Below, in pieces: positions 21,162 to 34,549 of a stretch of 64,000 nucleotides of DNA; the first letter of the stretch is position 1; each line of letters opens with the position of its first letter. Source of the stretch: Neurospora tetraspora (lineage: Eukaryota > Ascomycota > Sordariomycetes > Sordariales > Sordariaceae). The translations under genes were made by a program, and so were the position numbers. The notes under the pieces were generated by a model, which was not told the origin of the DNA, did not search any database, and saw only the letters and a list, made by a program, of their open reading frames with translations. The stretch covers positions 620,001 to 684,000 of the forward strand of contig NW_026944392.1 of the NCBI RefSeq assembly GCF_033439725.1, given 5' to 3'.

Positions 21162-21824
21162 TCATATCCCATTATAGATCCTCGCCGCCATCTCCGCCAG
21201 CTTCCTATTGAACCCATCATCCATCGGCATATGATGTCCGCCCTCGATCCTAAACACCTTCCTCGCCGACGCCTCAAAGAACTCGATCATCGACTCGCTC
21301 TCGTAATTATACGGATCGCCGCTCGCCAGCACATGGATACTCTCTGTCTGCACCTTGCCCAGCTCCAAACACGCTTTTGCATACGGGCTCCTTCGATCCT
21401 TCGAATCCTTGATCCCCTGGAACGGACAGGTCGGACACACCGTAATGACAAAATCAACCGCTCTCTCTCCTCCCCTCTCCCGCTCAAGATATCGCAGGAG
21501 ATGGAGCGCCGCTTTGGCACCTTGCGAGAAGGCGACGATGCCGTCGAACGGACCTTCGGCGTGGAATACTTCGAGCATATCGTCGAGAGCTGGAAACGTG
21601 TCAAGGTCTTCGAGATCGGGCGGTTGGTCATGCATCCACTTCAGGAAGGGACCCATGCCGGCAAAGAAGGGGAGGACACCCGGGCCCGCGGGACACTCGA
21701 TGGGAGCGGAGACGTAGTGGAGGTCGAAGAACTGGGAGAGGGCAGCGTCGAGCTTGCGGGCTTGGATGCGGAAGATGTCGGGCGTGGTGCCGCCGCCGTG
21801 GATCATGAGGATTTTGGGTCGCAT
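21162..21824 (-). CDS. FSH-type serine hydrolase
   Basis: ATG at 21824 gives 220 residues, normal for the fungal family of serine hydrolases (FSH, alpha/beta hydrolase fold). The first strand ends in MIHGGGT (oxyanion loop), the nucleophile elbow is AFSQG (most members have GFSQG), a likely acid residue is in ASGDPYNYES, and the catalytic His is in GGHHMPM near the C-terminus. No signal peptide, so it should be cytosolic. Members include yeast FSH1-3 and esterases of polyketide clusters; no biosynthetic genes lie nearby, so the substrate is unknown. The frame extends eight codons upstream from a GTG, but ATG at 21824 keeps the usual start. No introns seen. Confidence 0.8.
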   Translation of the reverse strand: MRPKILMIHGGGTTPDIFRIQARKLDAALSQFFDLHYVSAPIECPAGPGVLPFFAGMGPFLKWMHDQPPDLEDLDTFPALDDMLEVFHAEGPFDGIVAFSQGAKAALHLLRYLERERGGERAVDFVITVCPTCPFQGIKDSKDRRSPYAKACLELGKVQTESIHVLASGDPYNYESESMIEFFEASARKVFRIEGGHHMPMDDGFNRKLAEMAARIYNGI

Positions 21825-24339
21825 AGCTACCGCTCGCAGCTGCTGCACTGCTGTCCAAACAGATCAGTCTTGTGTTGTGTATCTGCTCGCCGTCGCGAAT
21901 CGGCCTCCGCGAGGAGTTTGACCGTCTGTCAAGGTATGTCTGGATATTCTCTGGTGGATGTGGGGATTGTCATCGGAAGCTAACAAGAACGAGGTCCAGA
22001 AAGTTAACCGGAAGAGAAAAAGGGCCAGTTCCTTACGGGGACTTTTGAACATATGAAGTCACAACTCGCAGACGTCTCCGATCTCGCCAGCGTCGTACGC
22101 TTGAAGTTGTGCTACTACGGAGCCGCAAAGGGCCCTTGCAGCTTACATCTCCCAAAGCGGCATGAAGTCTCATGGTTACACACGTCGTTCAAGTTGCTTG
22201 GCATGTCGGCATGTCAGACATCCACGAGACGACGATAACACAAGAACCGCATCATCAAGGATGAGAACGGCCGATGGTTGGAAGCGATGTAAGAGGGCAC
22301 TTTGACCGAGTGATTGGAGCGTGCCCGTAATGGGGTCTCCCGGTGTCGCGAGCTTCGACGATGCTATCTCTCCTCTACGCCAGGCGCCCCCAGATCCAAC
22401 ACCGTTTACGTACAACCTCTGGGGTCTTCCGACACGTTTAACGGTCTTTCTTCTTGCGCTCCATCTTTTCGCTTCTGTCAAGATCATCCTCCGCATTGAC
22501 CGCATTCCCGGAACAACCTTCTTTTCCCTCGACCAACAGTACGGCCGACGAAGCCCGTTCCATTTGTCCTCTTACGAGGTGCCGGAGGTTAACTGGCAAC
22601 GAAAGCCCCGACGAGCCCCATGACAAACAAGCTTGGGTTACCGCGGGCACACAACCTTTCGCCGATGCTAGTACTTCGGCCAACGCTCGCAAGTAGCAGG
22701 CGGTTACTGACGCCAATCAGCTGTCCGCAACTTCAGCGGTCAAAAGCTTATGCTGCGAAGCAACCAAGAAACCAACTCCTTCGTCCTTTCACGCCCTCGG
22801 CAGTGGTTTGACTCCTAGCTTGTTGGCGGTTGTACGGCTTTGACGACGGCCGTGTGGGATCCACCAAGGTGATGGGGTTTGGAGTCGGTGATGACGGCTC
22901 ACCACACAGACGAGAGGGGAGATGCCACAGGCAGTGACCGAATTGACTGTGCTTACTGCTGGCTATTTTCTCGTGCTAACGAAGGACTGTAGGGCAGGTG
23001 TCAACGAGGAGCATCAAGTCCCCGATCGCCACGCGGCACACCGCCTACGAACAAACCGTCCGTCAGCGAATCGTCGCCAACCTAACCATCCCCAATCAAA
23101 CTGACCACGAGCGAATGGTCCACTAACGAACCATTCCGAGCGAACCATCCACAAACGAGCCGCCTACGAACGCTCTGCGCTCATAAGAACCGTCTACGAG
23201 CCCATGGCTGGTGCTTGTATGACGTTCCTATGTCTCTACACGCAGGAGCACGCGCGACCTATCTATCACTGCGATGAGAGATTTCCTTCGAATGTCAGAA
23301 TGGACACCACCCGTTGTCATGAAGGTGCCAAGGGCGTGACAACCGACACCGGGAACCGGGAGATAGAACACTACCAGTCAGTGACAAGGAAGAACAAGAG
23401 AAGAGCGAGGCATAGAAGCGCTGAGCACGGCAAGGTTTTGATTCAGACACAAGCACACACAAGCCCAAGGCCTGTGAGCCCATTGGTCTACACTCCGTTG
23501 TGCTGCGCACCGTCTCGAGATTTGAAGCCACTGCCGCTCGAAGTGATCGGCGGAAGATTGCCCACATATTACACGTTTCCGTTTGTCACGGCCTCCGACA
23601 AGTCTACTCGTCTGGGCTAGAAACGCCTCAGACCCCATGCGCAGACGAGTACCTCTGCTGTGGCTTTACCGTCAACGTCAGCACTCTGCCCAGGAGAGCA
23701 CCTCATCGCGGCCGCACTCTCCCCGGCTTTGCGGCCGTTGCTCCTGTTGAGCCACGCGAGGGTCATGCAAAGGGTTCGACTGCCTACTACCCGGTCTTCG
23801 AACGGCCACGAATGAACGTACTGCTGTCGGCGGTTGGACAAGGCGAAACCTTTCTGGGTACAGCAACTTCAAGAGCCCGACCTTCAACACTCGAGAACGC
23901 TGAACAGTGATGACTCCGATCACCATATCGAGACCCAAAAGAGGGGTTTTGGGTCGCCTTGCTTCAGTGAAAGCAACCACGAGCCGGGGCAGCAGTAGGG
24001 TCCATACAGACAGAATGATTGTCTGGAGCCGTGACGGAGGCGAAGAGGAGTGACTCGCTCTGGGAGAGTTCAGGCAGAGAGAATCGGTGACGGATACAGC
24101 CGGTTGATACGCGGATCTCGAGAGGGACAGTGTTTCCCACTTCTAGTTTGATCATCGGTCAAGGCACTGATGATGGCAGATAGAAGGATACAGAGACAGG
24201 AGTATGGTGAAGTTGAAGGATGGAATAACCGACTAACAGGGTGACAGCGAGCAACACACTGACAGAACAAGGAGGTAAGTGTAAGGGGGGGGATAGGAGT
24301 GACGGAGTGCTAATGAGTGGACAAGGACAAGACGCAAAC
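21825..24339. other. Gene-poor region
   Basis: Overlapping frames on both strands with no recognised domain. A degenerate short-unit repeat lies at 23036-23205. Nothing else supported. Confidence 0.3.
23036..23205. repeat. Degenerate short tandem repeat
   Basis: Variants of ACGAACCATCC and ACGAGCCGTCT recur about ten times with irregular spacing. No coding frame follows the repeat. Confidence 0.4.
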
Positions 24340-24830
24340 GAGCGAGGCCCGGATGGGACCCAAAGCGAAGGGCTCATATTATTCCCCCGACGCACTCGCC
24401 ACCATGGTCGCCATGCTCTCTAGCACCTACACCGACATCGTCACCGTGACCGTGGCCGTCTCCGACACCGACTCGAGATCATCCCCGCTACCGACCTGAT
24501 CACTTTCACCGCCACCGCGACACTCACCGTCTCCGCCATCAAGACGGCCCAAGCCGCCTCCAGCCCGGTCTCCATCGTCCCTCTCATCTGCAAACCCCGG
24601 TGGCAATCCTTCTGCACCTCCATGCCCTTTCCCGACAGCTCGACGCGGTGGATGAGCAACGTCAGTACTCAGTAACAACGTCATTGCCTGGCAGACCTTC
24701 ACCTCGATCCCGTCCGGCACCAGCGGCGCGCTCACGCCCACTTGGACGCTCGACTGCAACGAGTATCTCGAGCTGACGGAGTTGGAGTCGAGCACAAAAA
24801 GCCACCTGGACGCTCAGTCGACTGAGTGCC
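24340..24830 (+). pseudogene. Decayed coding fragment, Thr/Ser-rich
   Basis: Three consecutive plus-strand stretches have C-ending codons and protein-like content but lie in different frames. The first starts at about 24402 (MVAMLSSTYTDIVTVTV) and stops at 24499. The second runs from about 24474 to 24676 (ITFTATATLTV, then CKPRWQSFC). The third continues through WQTFTSIPSG and TWTLDCNEYLEL. The order and composition suggest one secreted or surface protein broken by indels. Family not recognised. Confidence 0.35.
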
Positions 24831-25157
24831 AGGACAGTCGTTTGTCCACTTTGTCCACGCCGCAGGGTTATCGACTTAGTACAGTAGGATTACCATCACC
24901 ATCGGCTGATAGACAATACTGAGATTCATGAACTGCGAGTCAGCACTAGTGGTGAGTGAAACAGATATCACGACTGGAGGCATATGGACTTCAACCTGTT
25001 AGGCTCTCATTCTGCAAGTCGTTGAGCGGCACGGCTCTTCCCGCCTCACGTACAATGAGGAAAGCAACAAAAATGATTGAAAAAAAGGAGAGACGGTTTC
25101 ACACAAGAAATGGGGGCAAAGTGGAGACATCCGCAACAAAAAAATTGCAAAAGAATA

Positions 25158-25231
25158 TGATCCGACCCAGGCTCGATCTGGGGGCCTTCAGTGTGTTAGA
25201 CTGACGTGATAACCAACTACACCATCGGACC
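25158..25231 (-). tRNA. tRNA-Val(AAC)
   Basis: Read on the minus strand, a 74-nt cloverleaf folds without gaps. The acceptor stem GGTCCGA pairs with TCGGATC (one G-T pair), the discriminator base is A, and the D arm contains GTGTAGTTGGTTATCAC. The anticodon stem TCAGT pairs with ACTGA around loop CTAACAC, giving anticodon AAC (valine). The T arm is CCCAG, loop ATCGAGC, then CTGGG. No intron. T-runs within 25 bases downstream (TTTT, then seven T) fit RNA polymerase III termination. Confidence 0.95.
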
Positions 25232-26589
25232 GTGGCATTATTATTTTGAGTAATCGGAACTCATTATGAGGTCGGGTAACACAGAAGTGTCAGCGGGGGC
25301 ATTCTACGTCACGCTGCGACACCACAACATGTTGACGTTTGCGCGACACAAACAAACGAAATGACAAGTGGAAGGCGAGAGATACAGATATCGGTAGAGG
25401 TAGCTAATGATGCATAGTCAACAACATTGATGACCAGTGAGAAGAAGCTGCGGAAACCATTGACGAGTGTCTCTTGCACTGGTGGCTCGAATCGCACCTG
25501 GTCCGGCCGCCATCAGGCGCCTATGCTTGTCAACTCCTGGCTGAAAATCCAAGTCATGTCCGTTTGAGGCAGGTGCCGATACCACAGCCAAGGAGTGTCG
25601 TCGATATCCCCTTGATTTGCATGATCCGACTATCGTGCCTGCACCACCATTATATGCCTACTCGAGGCAAAGTCTATCACCAAGCCGTCCTCCATGACGC
25701 ACAATGCACATTGGTTGAGAACGAGATTGTCGAGTTCCAAGGCTCGCATCCGGATGAGTAAGTCCACAACGCCTCAGCGCCGCTGTCTTGATACATGTCG
25801 GCGATCATTGGCTGAGGAGTCCAAATGACGTTTTCGCCCGTCATCTTGGCGGCTTTGAGGCTGAGAGGCAGAGAGGGAGCCTGGGAGCCTTGCGTGATCA
25901 AGCATGGCATGGCTTGGCTTGATGGTGTGCCATGTTGCACATTGGGGGGCCGCGGCTGGGACTTGTCCCGATATCCTGAGGCGCGGAGACCGTACAGCTG
26001 TGATGTGATACAGGTATCGTGATTCGTGACGAAGGCGATGAGGGAAGAAGGGAGAGGAGGACCGGGATGAAGTGAAACAACGACAGCGGCGGTCTCGATA
26101 GACCGGGATATGGACTGGAACAAAGAGGTAGGAAGACGAGTAGACCGTTGACGATCGAGCACGGGAGAAGTATAAAGACCTCCTCGCTTCCTCGTCTGCA
26201 TGGCTCTCAGAACCATCATCGTTACCGTCACTACCTATCAATCAATCTCAACTCTACCAACTACCTACCTGATAGCAGCAGTCCCGGTTGACAAGCGCAC
26301 CGACGCCATCACCACCCTCGAGGCCCGCAAAATCTCCACTAGCGCTCCCCAGCCAGGAAGATGTCAAGAAGAAGCGCAAGGCGGAGGCTCAGGGTGGCCG
26401 GGTGATAAACGCGTGTATCTAGGTAGAGGAAGTCAGCTGTATCAGTGGCGGATGATGAGTTTGGCTGGGGATGAGAGGATATGTAGTGAACGTGAGGTTG
26501 AGAAGAGTACAATCAAGCTCCCGCCAGCCAGCCAGCATCTCAATCCAAGCACACGCCTCCCACCAAGATACAATCCCTACCTGACCAGA
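25232..26589. other. Intergenic region between tRNA and small secreted gene
   Basis: A minus-strand frame at 25677-26231 has a protein-like C-terminal part (WTPQPMIADMYQDSG) but no domain I recognise. Otherwise nothing supported. Confidence 0.25.
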
Positions 26590-26880
26590 ATGAAGCTCAC
26601 CACCCACCACCTCCTCTCCCTCTTCATCGCCATCGCGGCCGCGGCGCCCATCGGTGAGTCTAGTCCCCCCCACCCTTTCTCTACAGTCTTCCCTTCGTTC
26701 CAATGTCTCCATGTGCAAGATTCCAGCACTGACAGAAACAACCTCAGATGCTTATCTCTCGAGCTCGTAGACAAGCGCGGTGATGACAAGAACGTTGTTC
26801 AGGTCCGGGATATCTCTGAGGAAAAGAGGGGAGATTTTAAGATCAATGCGTCTTGCCAAATTAACAGGGCATGTATCTAG
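26590..26880 (+). CDS. Small secreted peptide precursor candidate with KR sites
   Basis: ATG at 26590 gives 96 residues. The first 19 or so form a clear signal peptide (hydrophobic LLSLFIAIAAAAP). The rest contains four cysteines and two Lys-Arg pairs (VDKR and EEKR), each followed by Gly-Asp. KEX2-type cleavage would release a last peptide of 16 residues with two cysteines (GDFKINASCQINRACI). A canonical-looking GTGAGT donor at 26654 and CAG acceptors near 26748 also exist, but using them shifts the frame to an early stop, so the unspliced reading is preferred. No homologue recognised. It could also be chance sequence downstream of a real signal peptide. Confidence 0.4.
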   Translation: MKLTTHHLLSLFIAIAAAAPIGESSPPHPFSTVFPSFQCLHVQDSSTDRNNLRCLSLELVDKRGDDKNVVQVRDISEEKRGDFKINASCQINRACI

Positions 26881-26988
26881 CTAGGGAAAAGACCTGGGTA
26901 GTAAAGGTGGAGGATGAGGTGCTGTTTGATTTCAGCCCGTAGCAAAAGAAGGTTTGGATGATGTGAGAGGGCAAGGGGAGAACCAAAG

Positions 26989-27340
26989 CAGCGATGTAGA
27001 TAAGTCAAGTTGCCAAGCCAAGTTCAAGCAATCAAGCAAATACAAGCAATCAAATCGGGCTATCCCTCCAAATCAATCAATCAATTACAGACCGTCAATT
27101 TGATTGACCTTAATTGGCCGCCCGGCAATATTATTTTTTGGTGATAAAAGTTGTCGATTTTGCCCGCGGTTCGGGCTTTGGAAGCGGTATTTGAGGTCAG
27201 GGTTAGGGCTCGCTATGGGCCCCACTGTTCTTGGCAATTACTTGATCAATCAAGCAATCAATCAACTCAACTCGATTACTTGACCCACTCAATCAACCTC
27301 AAACCCTTGTTTGATTGAACTTGAGTTATCTACATCGCTG
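26989..27340. mobile_element. hAT-type MITE 2 (352 bp)
   Basis: Inverted ends CAGCGATGTAGATAA are perfect over 15 bases. An exact 8-bp duplication AACCAAAG lies at 26981-26988 and 27341-27348. The core matches MITE 1 (shared GATAAAAGT-like, TTTTG-CC and CAGGGTTAGGG stretches, then TCTTGGCAA) at roughly two thirds identity by eye. The arms carry CAATCAAG-type repeats instead of the CAACT type. No coding capacity. Confidence 0.85.
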
Positions 27341-27348
27341 AACCAAAG

Positions 27349-28819
27349 CCCCGAGGGATGAATCTTCAAACCGAAACATAGCGCCAAGGTAGAAATATGA
27401 TCAACTCGGGAAGTGGAAGCGGGTTGCGATAAGTGACGTAGCGAGGATTGTTAATGAACGGTGATCAGTAAAAAAAAATTGGAGCCTGATGGCGCAGCTC
27501 ATTCCGATGATGTGTAGGATGAGGAAGGGTGAGGTTGAGATTGAGATTGAGATTGTTGTTGAGGATGAGAATAGCAGCAATCGTTCTGAGAGCAGCGGCT
27601 CAAGTGCGACGATGACAAGAGCCATCCGTTCCGTTGAACAGATACGCCTTTCATTTGCCATTTATTTGGCCATATTGCCATGAAATAACAGCACTGATGT
27701 CGGCGATGAGCTGGAAGCATGGCTTGAGGAATTGCTCATCGTCGGTTCTGGGAATGAGTGGAGGGAAGGCAGTTTCCGCCGAACGGTACCAGATTGTTCG
27801 GTGCTGCAAGTGGCGGCTTGAGTCGGCTGTAGATGGATTGATGTGCACTCAGTCCCTCACGGATGTTCGTCGACACGGTTCGGGAATGACATGGTCAATT
27901 ACATCACCTGAGTTGGCGGCCCGCGGCGGCGTTTGGTCATTTTTCACACAGCTGACGACATGGGCTGGACTCGCGATCGCGGACTGTGAGGACCAATCGC
28001 GGACTGTGATGATGGGTTGATTCGCTGACCGGGAGCATGTCGTCTTCTTCATCATGGAGTTCGACGCCTTCGTATCACAGTCGAGAACGTGATGTTCGTT
28101 TCGGCCTGTGTCTGTAGGGCGCCCGAAGTGAGCTGGGTTCCATCGCCGGTATCGGCGGCTTAAACGTACGCGATCGGGTTTGGGGGTGACCGGGACCGCG
28201 GGGGCGCGGGGCATCATCAGCGCCGGCCGCAAAACCTCAACATCAACCGAAGGTTGACCCCGAATGGGAACGTACATCTTCACATCTTCTTCCCTATGGC
28301 ACGACCGCGCAGGCCGAGCACACATTGAAAAAAAGGTTGCAAGTGATTGCAGGGGATTGACATCAAAAATTACGACCAGAACGGCCCCGAAGGGCAATTC
28401 ACGGCGGCGAGCACCACGATGTGCAATGCAGGCTCTCCACCGTACTACGCGGTTTTCTTGATCTCCGCGCAGTCAGTCAAGGTAAGTATGAAGAAAAAAA
28501 AGAGGAAAGAAGAGGAGGAAGAATTGGGGAGGGGAGCTGGCTTTAAATAGGGGATTGGGTGGTCTGTGCATGAGTGCAAATTCCATGAAATTCCGTACAG
28601 CTGTTGACGGTCTGTCTGACTGGTTAGCTTCTGCTGCATGACGCCTGCCGTTGGACATTGCATTTAGGATTTTGGAATTTAATTCTCAGATCGTTCTTGC
28701 TGTTTGCACCGGCATGTTCATCAATTCTTCAGTTCTTTCGAAGTTCCTTAAATGGCAAGCACCCTGCAAGGACTCAGATGCACAGTCATAGTAATCTTCA
28801 GGTTTCTCTCCCGGCTACC
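27349..28819. other. Intergenic region left of the retrotransposon
   Basis: Short frames only. A GATTGA microsatellite lies near 27536-27555 and a purine-rich tract at 28490-28530. No gene supported. Confidence 0.3.
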
Positions 28820-28991
28820 TGTCAGATGTGACGGTACAGAATTAATTGATTGAAGAGTATATATAACTAACTCGCCCAGAAGGTATAGGAGGTGTTGGGG
28901 TAACCTAAATATACCCAGAAATTAGGCAATATCAGGTAGCTAGAACGCTAACCTCCATATAGTATAGCTAAAACCACCCTTAAATCTAACA
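28820..28991 (-). repeat. Copia 3' LTR
   Basis: 172 bp. Starts TGTCAGATGTGACGG and ends CTAACA on the plus strand. Against the other LTR most differences are C/T or G/A. Confidence 0.92.
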
Positions 28992-31900
28992 CACCCCCTC
29001 ACTTACAAACCTTCCAAATAGAGGAAAAATAAAGCTATTTACAAAGTCTCTCTTCTAATACGTCAATTTCTCTAGCTAAATTGTAAATATCCTCCAAAAT
29101 ACTATCTGGAATCTCCTTGTCTATCCTTATCTCCTTACAAGCTAATATATTCGTTATTCCTATTAATTCCCGGAATTTCTCGTAATCCAATTATCCCAAA
29201 ACCTTCATCAATCCATCGGCTAATATTTTCTTTGTTTCTAAATACTCAACTTCAATCCTTCCCTCTATAATTTCTTAGTTTTAATTAATAATAATAAATA
29301 TCAGCGTACTTTAACTTAATTATTAACTTTGCTATTTTAATAATTAATATATAAATTGTCTATATATTATTATAACCGATTATAGGTATATCCTTATCGA
29401 AAGGAATATTAATCTCTTTATATAAATATATAATAGTAATAACTTCCTTAATAGCGTTTAAAATTGATAACAACTCTACTTCTATTATTAAAATAGATAC
29501 CGTCTTTTATTTAATTGTACTCCAATAAACTAAACTACCAAAAAACTTACTATAAATCTATAAAAGCTCTTTCGATCTAAAAAATTATCGACGTATAACG
29601 CATTTAAAGCTATCTCAAATTTTATTAATTTATTGTAATAAAGGTAGAAATTAAAATAGTATTAAAAATAGTACAAAACCTTATTAATAGCTTTGTAATA
29701 TTAAGGACCAGGATTATAATTATAATAAATTAATCATCTAGCGGCGAAAGTAATACTAAACTGGGTAATTACAATAACGTATATTATAGAGTTAATAACG
29801 ACCTAGTATTCCCAAATCTTATTAAAAAAGGCTACGCTATTATGAAATATAAATTCTTTATTATTTACTGGAATAAAGGCGAAAATATGGGGATTCTTAA
29901 TTAATATAGTAATTTTATGAATATATTCTTATTAGGATAACGAAATATAATCTACCTTTCGGTTTCGACTAATCTCAATACTTAAAAACTATTAAAAATT
30001 ATGATTACTAATAAACTTATACTTTTCCTCCAAGTTCTTCGTAACCTAAATAACTTTATTGTATTATAATTTGTTGAAAGCAAAGACAATATTATTAACG
30101 TAGTAGAAAATTAGAATTCTATTATATTTAAAAATATATAAATCTTCGAATAATAATTTAAACCCTAAACTTTCGAAAATCCTATTAAATTCTTATTATT
30201 ATAATAAGGGAGCTCGTCGGATACTATAGAGGGCTTTAAAGATTTTAAAGACAATACCGTACTTTTAATAATTAAGAGGTATACGTATATAGATCTCCTT
30301 TTTAAAGTAAGTGTTAATAAAAGTATTTACTATATTGTATTAAATAAATTCGAAATCGAATTTAATAATGTAAATAATAATTAACTAAAATAAATAACCA
30401 ATTGACGTAGAAGTATACGTCTCTTTACTATAAATATACTATTAATCTCCTGTAATTATAAAACGAACCTTAACTTTTAATAATTAACTATATTTATTAA
30501 ATTTATATATATATACCTATATATAATCGAAGATTTAAAAACCTTTAATATAAGGAACGTCTTTATCGATCTTAACCTATAACTTTATTTCTTTATAATT
30601 ATCGAAATATACTTCCTCTACTTATTTAAAGAAATTATTTAAATTATAATATTCGAAATCGTAATAAATTTTTAAAATTAAAAGAAAGTCTTAACGTTTA
30701 ATAGAATTTAATCTACTACCCTTAAAAATCAAACGGTTAATTTCTACCTTCGTAACTATTTTACCTTACCGCTACCCAATTAATTAAATAAATCTCCCAA
30801 CGTTAAACGCAATTTCCTATAGTTCGAAAGTTAGGAAGGAAATAGGGTCTAGCAAATCTATTATAAGGCCGGTAATAAAAGTAGCTAGTAATATACTTAA
30901 TAGAATAAAGTAACTAAATATAAAATGGATAAATATTTTACTTTAAGTAATAAATTCTATTAATTTTGAAATAATCTCGTTACTATCTTCTTAAAATTCG
31001 TTATCAAAAAATAATAGTAAAAAAGGGGTAAGACCGTTATCTTCTATATTTTAAATTATATTAAAGAGTTCGAAATATCGTATTAATAAATAAGAACAAT
31101 AATTAATTTAATTAAGCAAATCGGTCATCTCGTTACTAATTAACCTTAATCCTTCTTTAAAATTATTAAAGGTCCTTAAATAAATTGATTTTTCGTTAAA
31201 AAATATATTATAAATATAAACAATATAATTAATCTACGGGTTTTAAATTTAATCAATAGAACAGGTAGTATAGCGGATACAGAATCCAATTTAAACCTTT
31301 AATTAAAACTTCTTACACCGTTACTCTTTCTTCTATATAATACTCGTTATTATATATACTTTACAACTGTAAATACGTAAATAACTAAAATCAGGCTTAC
31401 AAGGTTTGGTTTATACCCCCTTACAATAGGCTACAAAAATATAAAACCGCTCGTATAGTAACTTCCAATTATAAAAATACTTAAGCAATCAATTAATAAA
31501 GTAGACCGAAACTAAAACAATTTAAAACTAGAAATTATAAGAGAATTTAACGCTATTTCTTATTATACGTGCCTTTTCTTTAATCATACCCCTTAAACGC
31601 TCAATACCGCCGTTTTAAATTTAATTATTAAATATTAAAAGTTCGAAAATAATAAAACGTATAGCTAACTTACCTTTAACGTATTAATTATTAAATTTAT
31701 TATTATACTTAATATATTTAATTTTGATATTATATTAGTAATTAATTGTATCGATAACCAGTCAAAGTCTTTTAACGATAGCCTTAATTATTCGGTTTAC
31801 TATATAAATATCCTAAACGAATTTAATTTATTGCGGAAATAGAGATACGGTGTACGATATCGGTTTAGGGACCGTATACGTAATTGAATTTAGGTTCCCC

Positions 31901-34549
31901 CTCGTTTAGGATTTCTTTATAGGAGGCTTTCTTATAGACAGGGGCTAAGTAAGTGCCCAATACGTTAAATTGAAGAATAGTATAGCTATTTCTAAATTTA
32001 AAAGGGGCGCGGTATATATAATTGGAGGCGCCTTTTAAGAAGTAGCTTCTCAATTTATATATTAAAATAAATTATAAAACATTATAGGGTTAAGAGATAT
32101 TTAAAGCGTAGTAAACGAACTAGAGGTGGTTAAGAATAATTAAATTATTTTCTATTAAATTGTAAATTAATAAATTAATAACTTTATAATAAAATTATAC
32201 TTATATTATTAATTTAGAGAAGTAAGTAATATTATTTTTAATCAAGCTTGTATTGGCGAAATAGAAGATTTCTAAGGATTTTAACATGTAATAAGAAAGT
32301 TAATAATAACAAATAATTTATTTATTAATAGAATTAAGAGTAATATAGCCGCTATCGATTAAGGTAGAATAATATTTTTTATATAATCCGTCGAATAAGT
32401 AAGTAAAAAGATTTAATAAATTAAAGTATTTGTAACGGCTATTTACGGAAGATCTATATATTTTAATTATATTTAACTATATAGGAATATTCCCCTTCTC
32501 CTCTTAGTTTTATAAATTTATATTTTTAATTATAATTTAATTTAGAGACTATATATTTCCCTACTAGCTGACGACGCTATTTTTATTACCTTCAATAGGG
32601 CTAACAAAACTTAATTAATAAGCGGGGACCGGGATATTCTAATAATTTTAAGCGATTACAGCCGTAAAGGCTATACCTATAATATTAATTTAATAATTTC
32701 TAGCCGGGCGGTATTAATTGTATTATTATTAATTATAACCGTACTAGCCTTATTAGGGAACGGCGTTACTTTTTTTACCGCCGTTTCTACTGCTTCTATT
32801 TCTTCCGCAATTTCCGCCTTTACTATGGAATAAGTGAACCTTCTTCTTAAAATTAATATTAATATAATACGTAGTTAAGAAGTAATTTTAATAGCTGTAG
32901 CGGGTATAAGCGCCCGTTTATATACGGTAATCGAAAACCTTTTAAAAAATTATATTACGTAGAGTAATATCGGTAATAAATATTTTATCGAAATTAATAT
33001 CTATAGTAATACCGTTTTAATTAACGGATTTATCCGTGGTGGAAATAGAAATAGTTTTTGATTTATAGAAGGGGTTAGTAGAATTATTATAGTAAATACT
33101 ATTTTTAAAGTTTTAAGCGAAGCTTCGGACGGTCTTAAATTACTTTATATAATTATTATTAACGGATTAAGGGAATCAGAAAGTAAGAGCGGCCCGGACG
33201 TTTTTGATAATTTTATTACGGAAATAATATATTTTTATAACGTTATTTAGTTTATAGTAATGAACAAATAAAATAATTCAATTTTCGAAGATTCATTAAC
33301 GTATATCTTTAATTATTTTCAATTTATTTAATTTATAACGAATATAAATAATGAAATCAATATTATTATATTTAATATCGAATTTAGTAAAAAGATCTAT
33401 TATAGTCTTCTATTTTTATTTAATATTATTATTAAAATACTTAAAGATTATATTTAAATACGACTTAATAATAGAGAAGGGCGTACCTTCTAAAGACTTA
33501 ATAATATAATAAAACCGTTTAATTTCGGGCGTAAAATAAATAGCCTTATTAATTTAATATAATTTAATCTTTATACGTTAGGCGTAATAGCGTTTAGCGT
33601 ATTCTAAAAAAATATTACCCTTAGTATTAAACGGCGGGATATACGAATGGGACGATACTAACTGCCCACTACTAATAATTATAATTGGTATATTAGAATT
33701 ATTCGGAGGGCCGAAATTATTAGGGACGGTATTATAATTACTAGGGGCGGGGATTTAGGCCAGGTCGTAAGTAAAAAGTATTAATTTATTTTAATTAATT
33801 GCGGAGATTATTAATAGCGTTAACGTACTTTTTATATTAATTTTAGAAAATGAAATTAATATTAATTTTAAAATCAGCGAACAATTATTTTAATACGGCG
33901 ATTTCTTTATATAATTTATTAATTTTAAATTTATATTAAAGAGCCGTAATGATAAAATTGCTATTAAATTTAAAAGTTTCCTTCCGGGATTCCTTTAAAT
34001 CTTCCTCCGCTCTCTAGGCGTAATTACAAACCTTAATAATATCGTTGTAAATTAAACGATTTAAAATAATAATTACGTTGCGGAAAATAAAAATAGTTGC
34101 GAAGGCGAAAATGTATTTTATCATCGAATTCGAAGAAAAATTAATAAAGAGATTATTATTAAAGTTTATAAATACTTTTACGAAATTATTATAAATTGCT
34201 TAATTTACAAAGTTAAAAATTTAAAGGGCTCTAATTATGGTAACTATAATAAAATTATTTATTATAATTGGGACGTCCGATAATAATCGTTAAATTAATT
34301 ATAACGGCAGTAATCTTTTATAGTTACTATCTTTAAAGTAAGAGGGGAGAGAGGATTAAATACTTCATTAATTAACTCCTAGCTCGGCCTAATAATAGGG
34401 TCGAATCTTATACTTATTCCGTTAATAAGAGCCCAAGTCATCAATCGCTTAATTAATTAATTTCTCCTTTGAACGGGTATAGTATAATAATAGAATATAA
34501 TAAATTATTATAGGGCAAGGTACTATTAGGTATAGGGTAAGATATATAT

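Noticed and set aside
26200-26880. One long 226-aa protein starting at 26200
   Set aside because: The part before 26590 has no domain and the signal peptide at 26590 marks the natural start.
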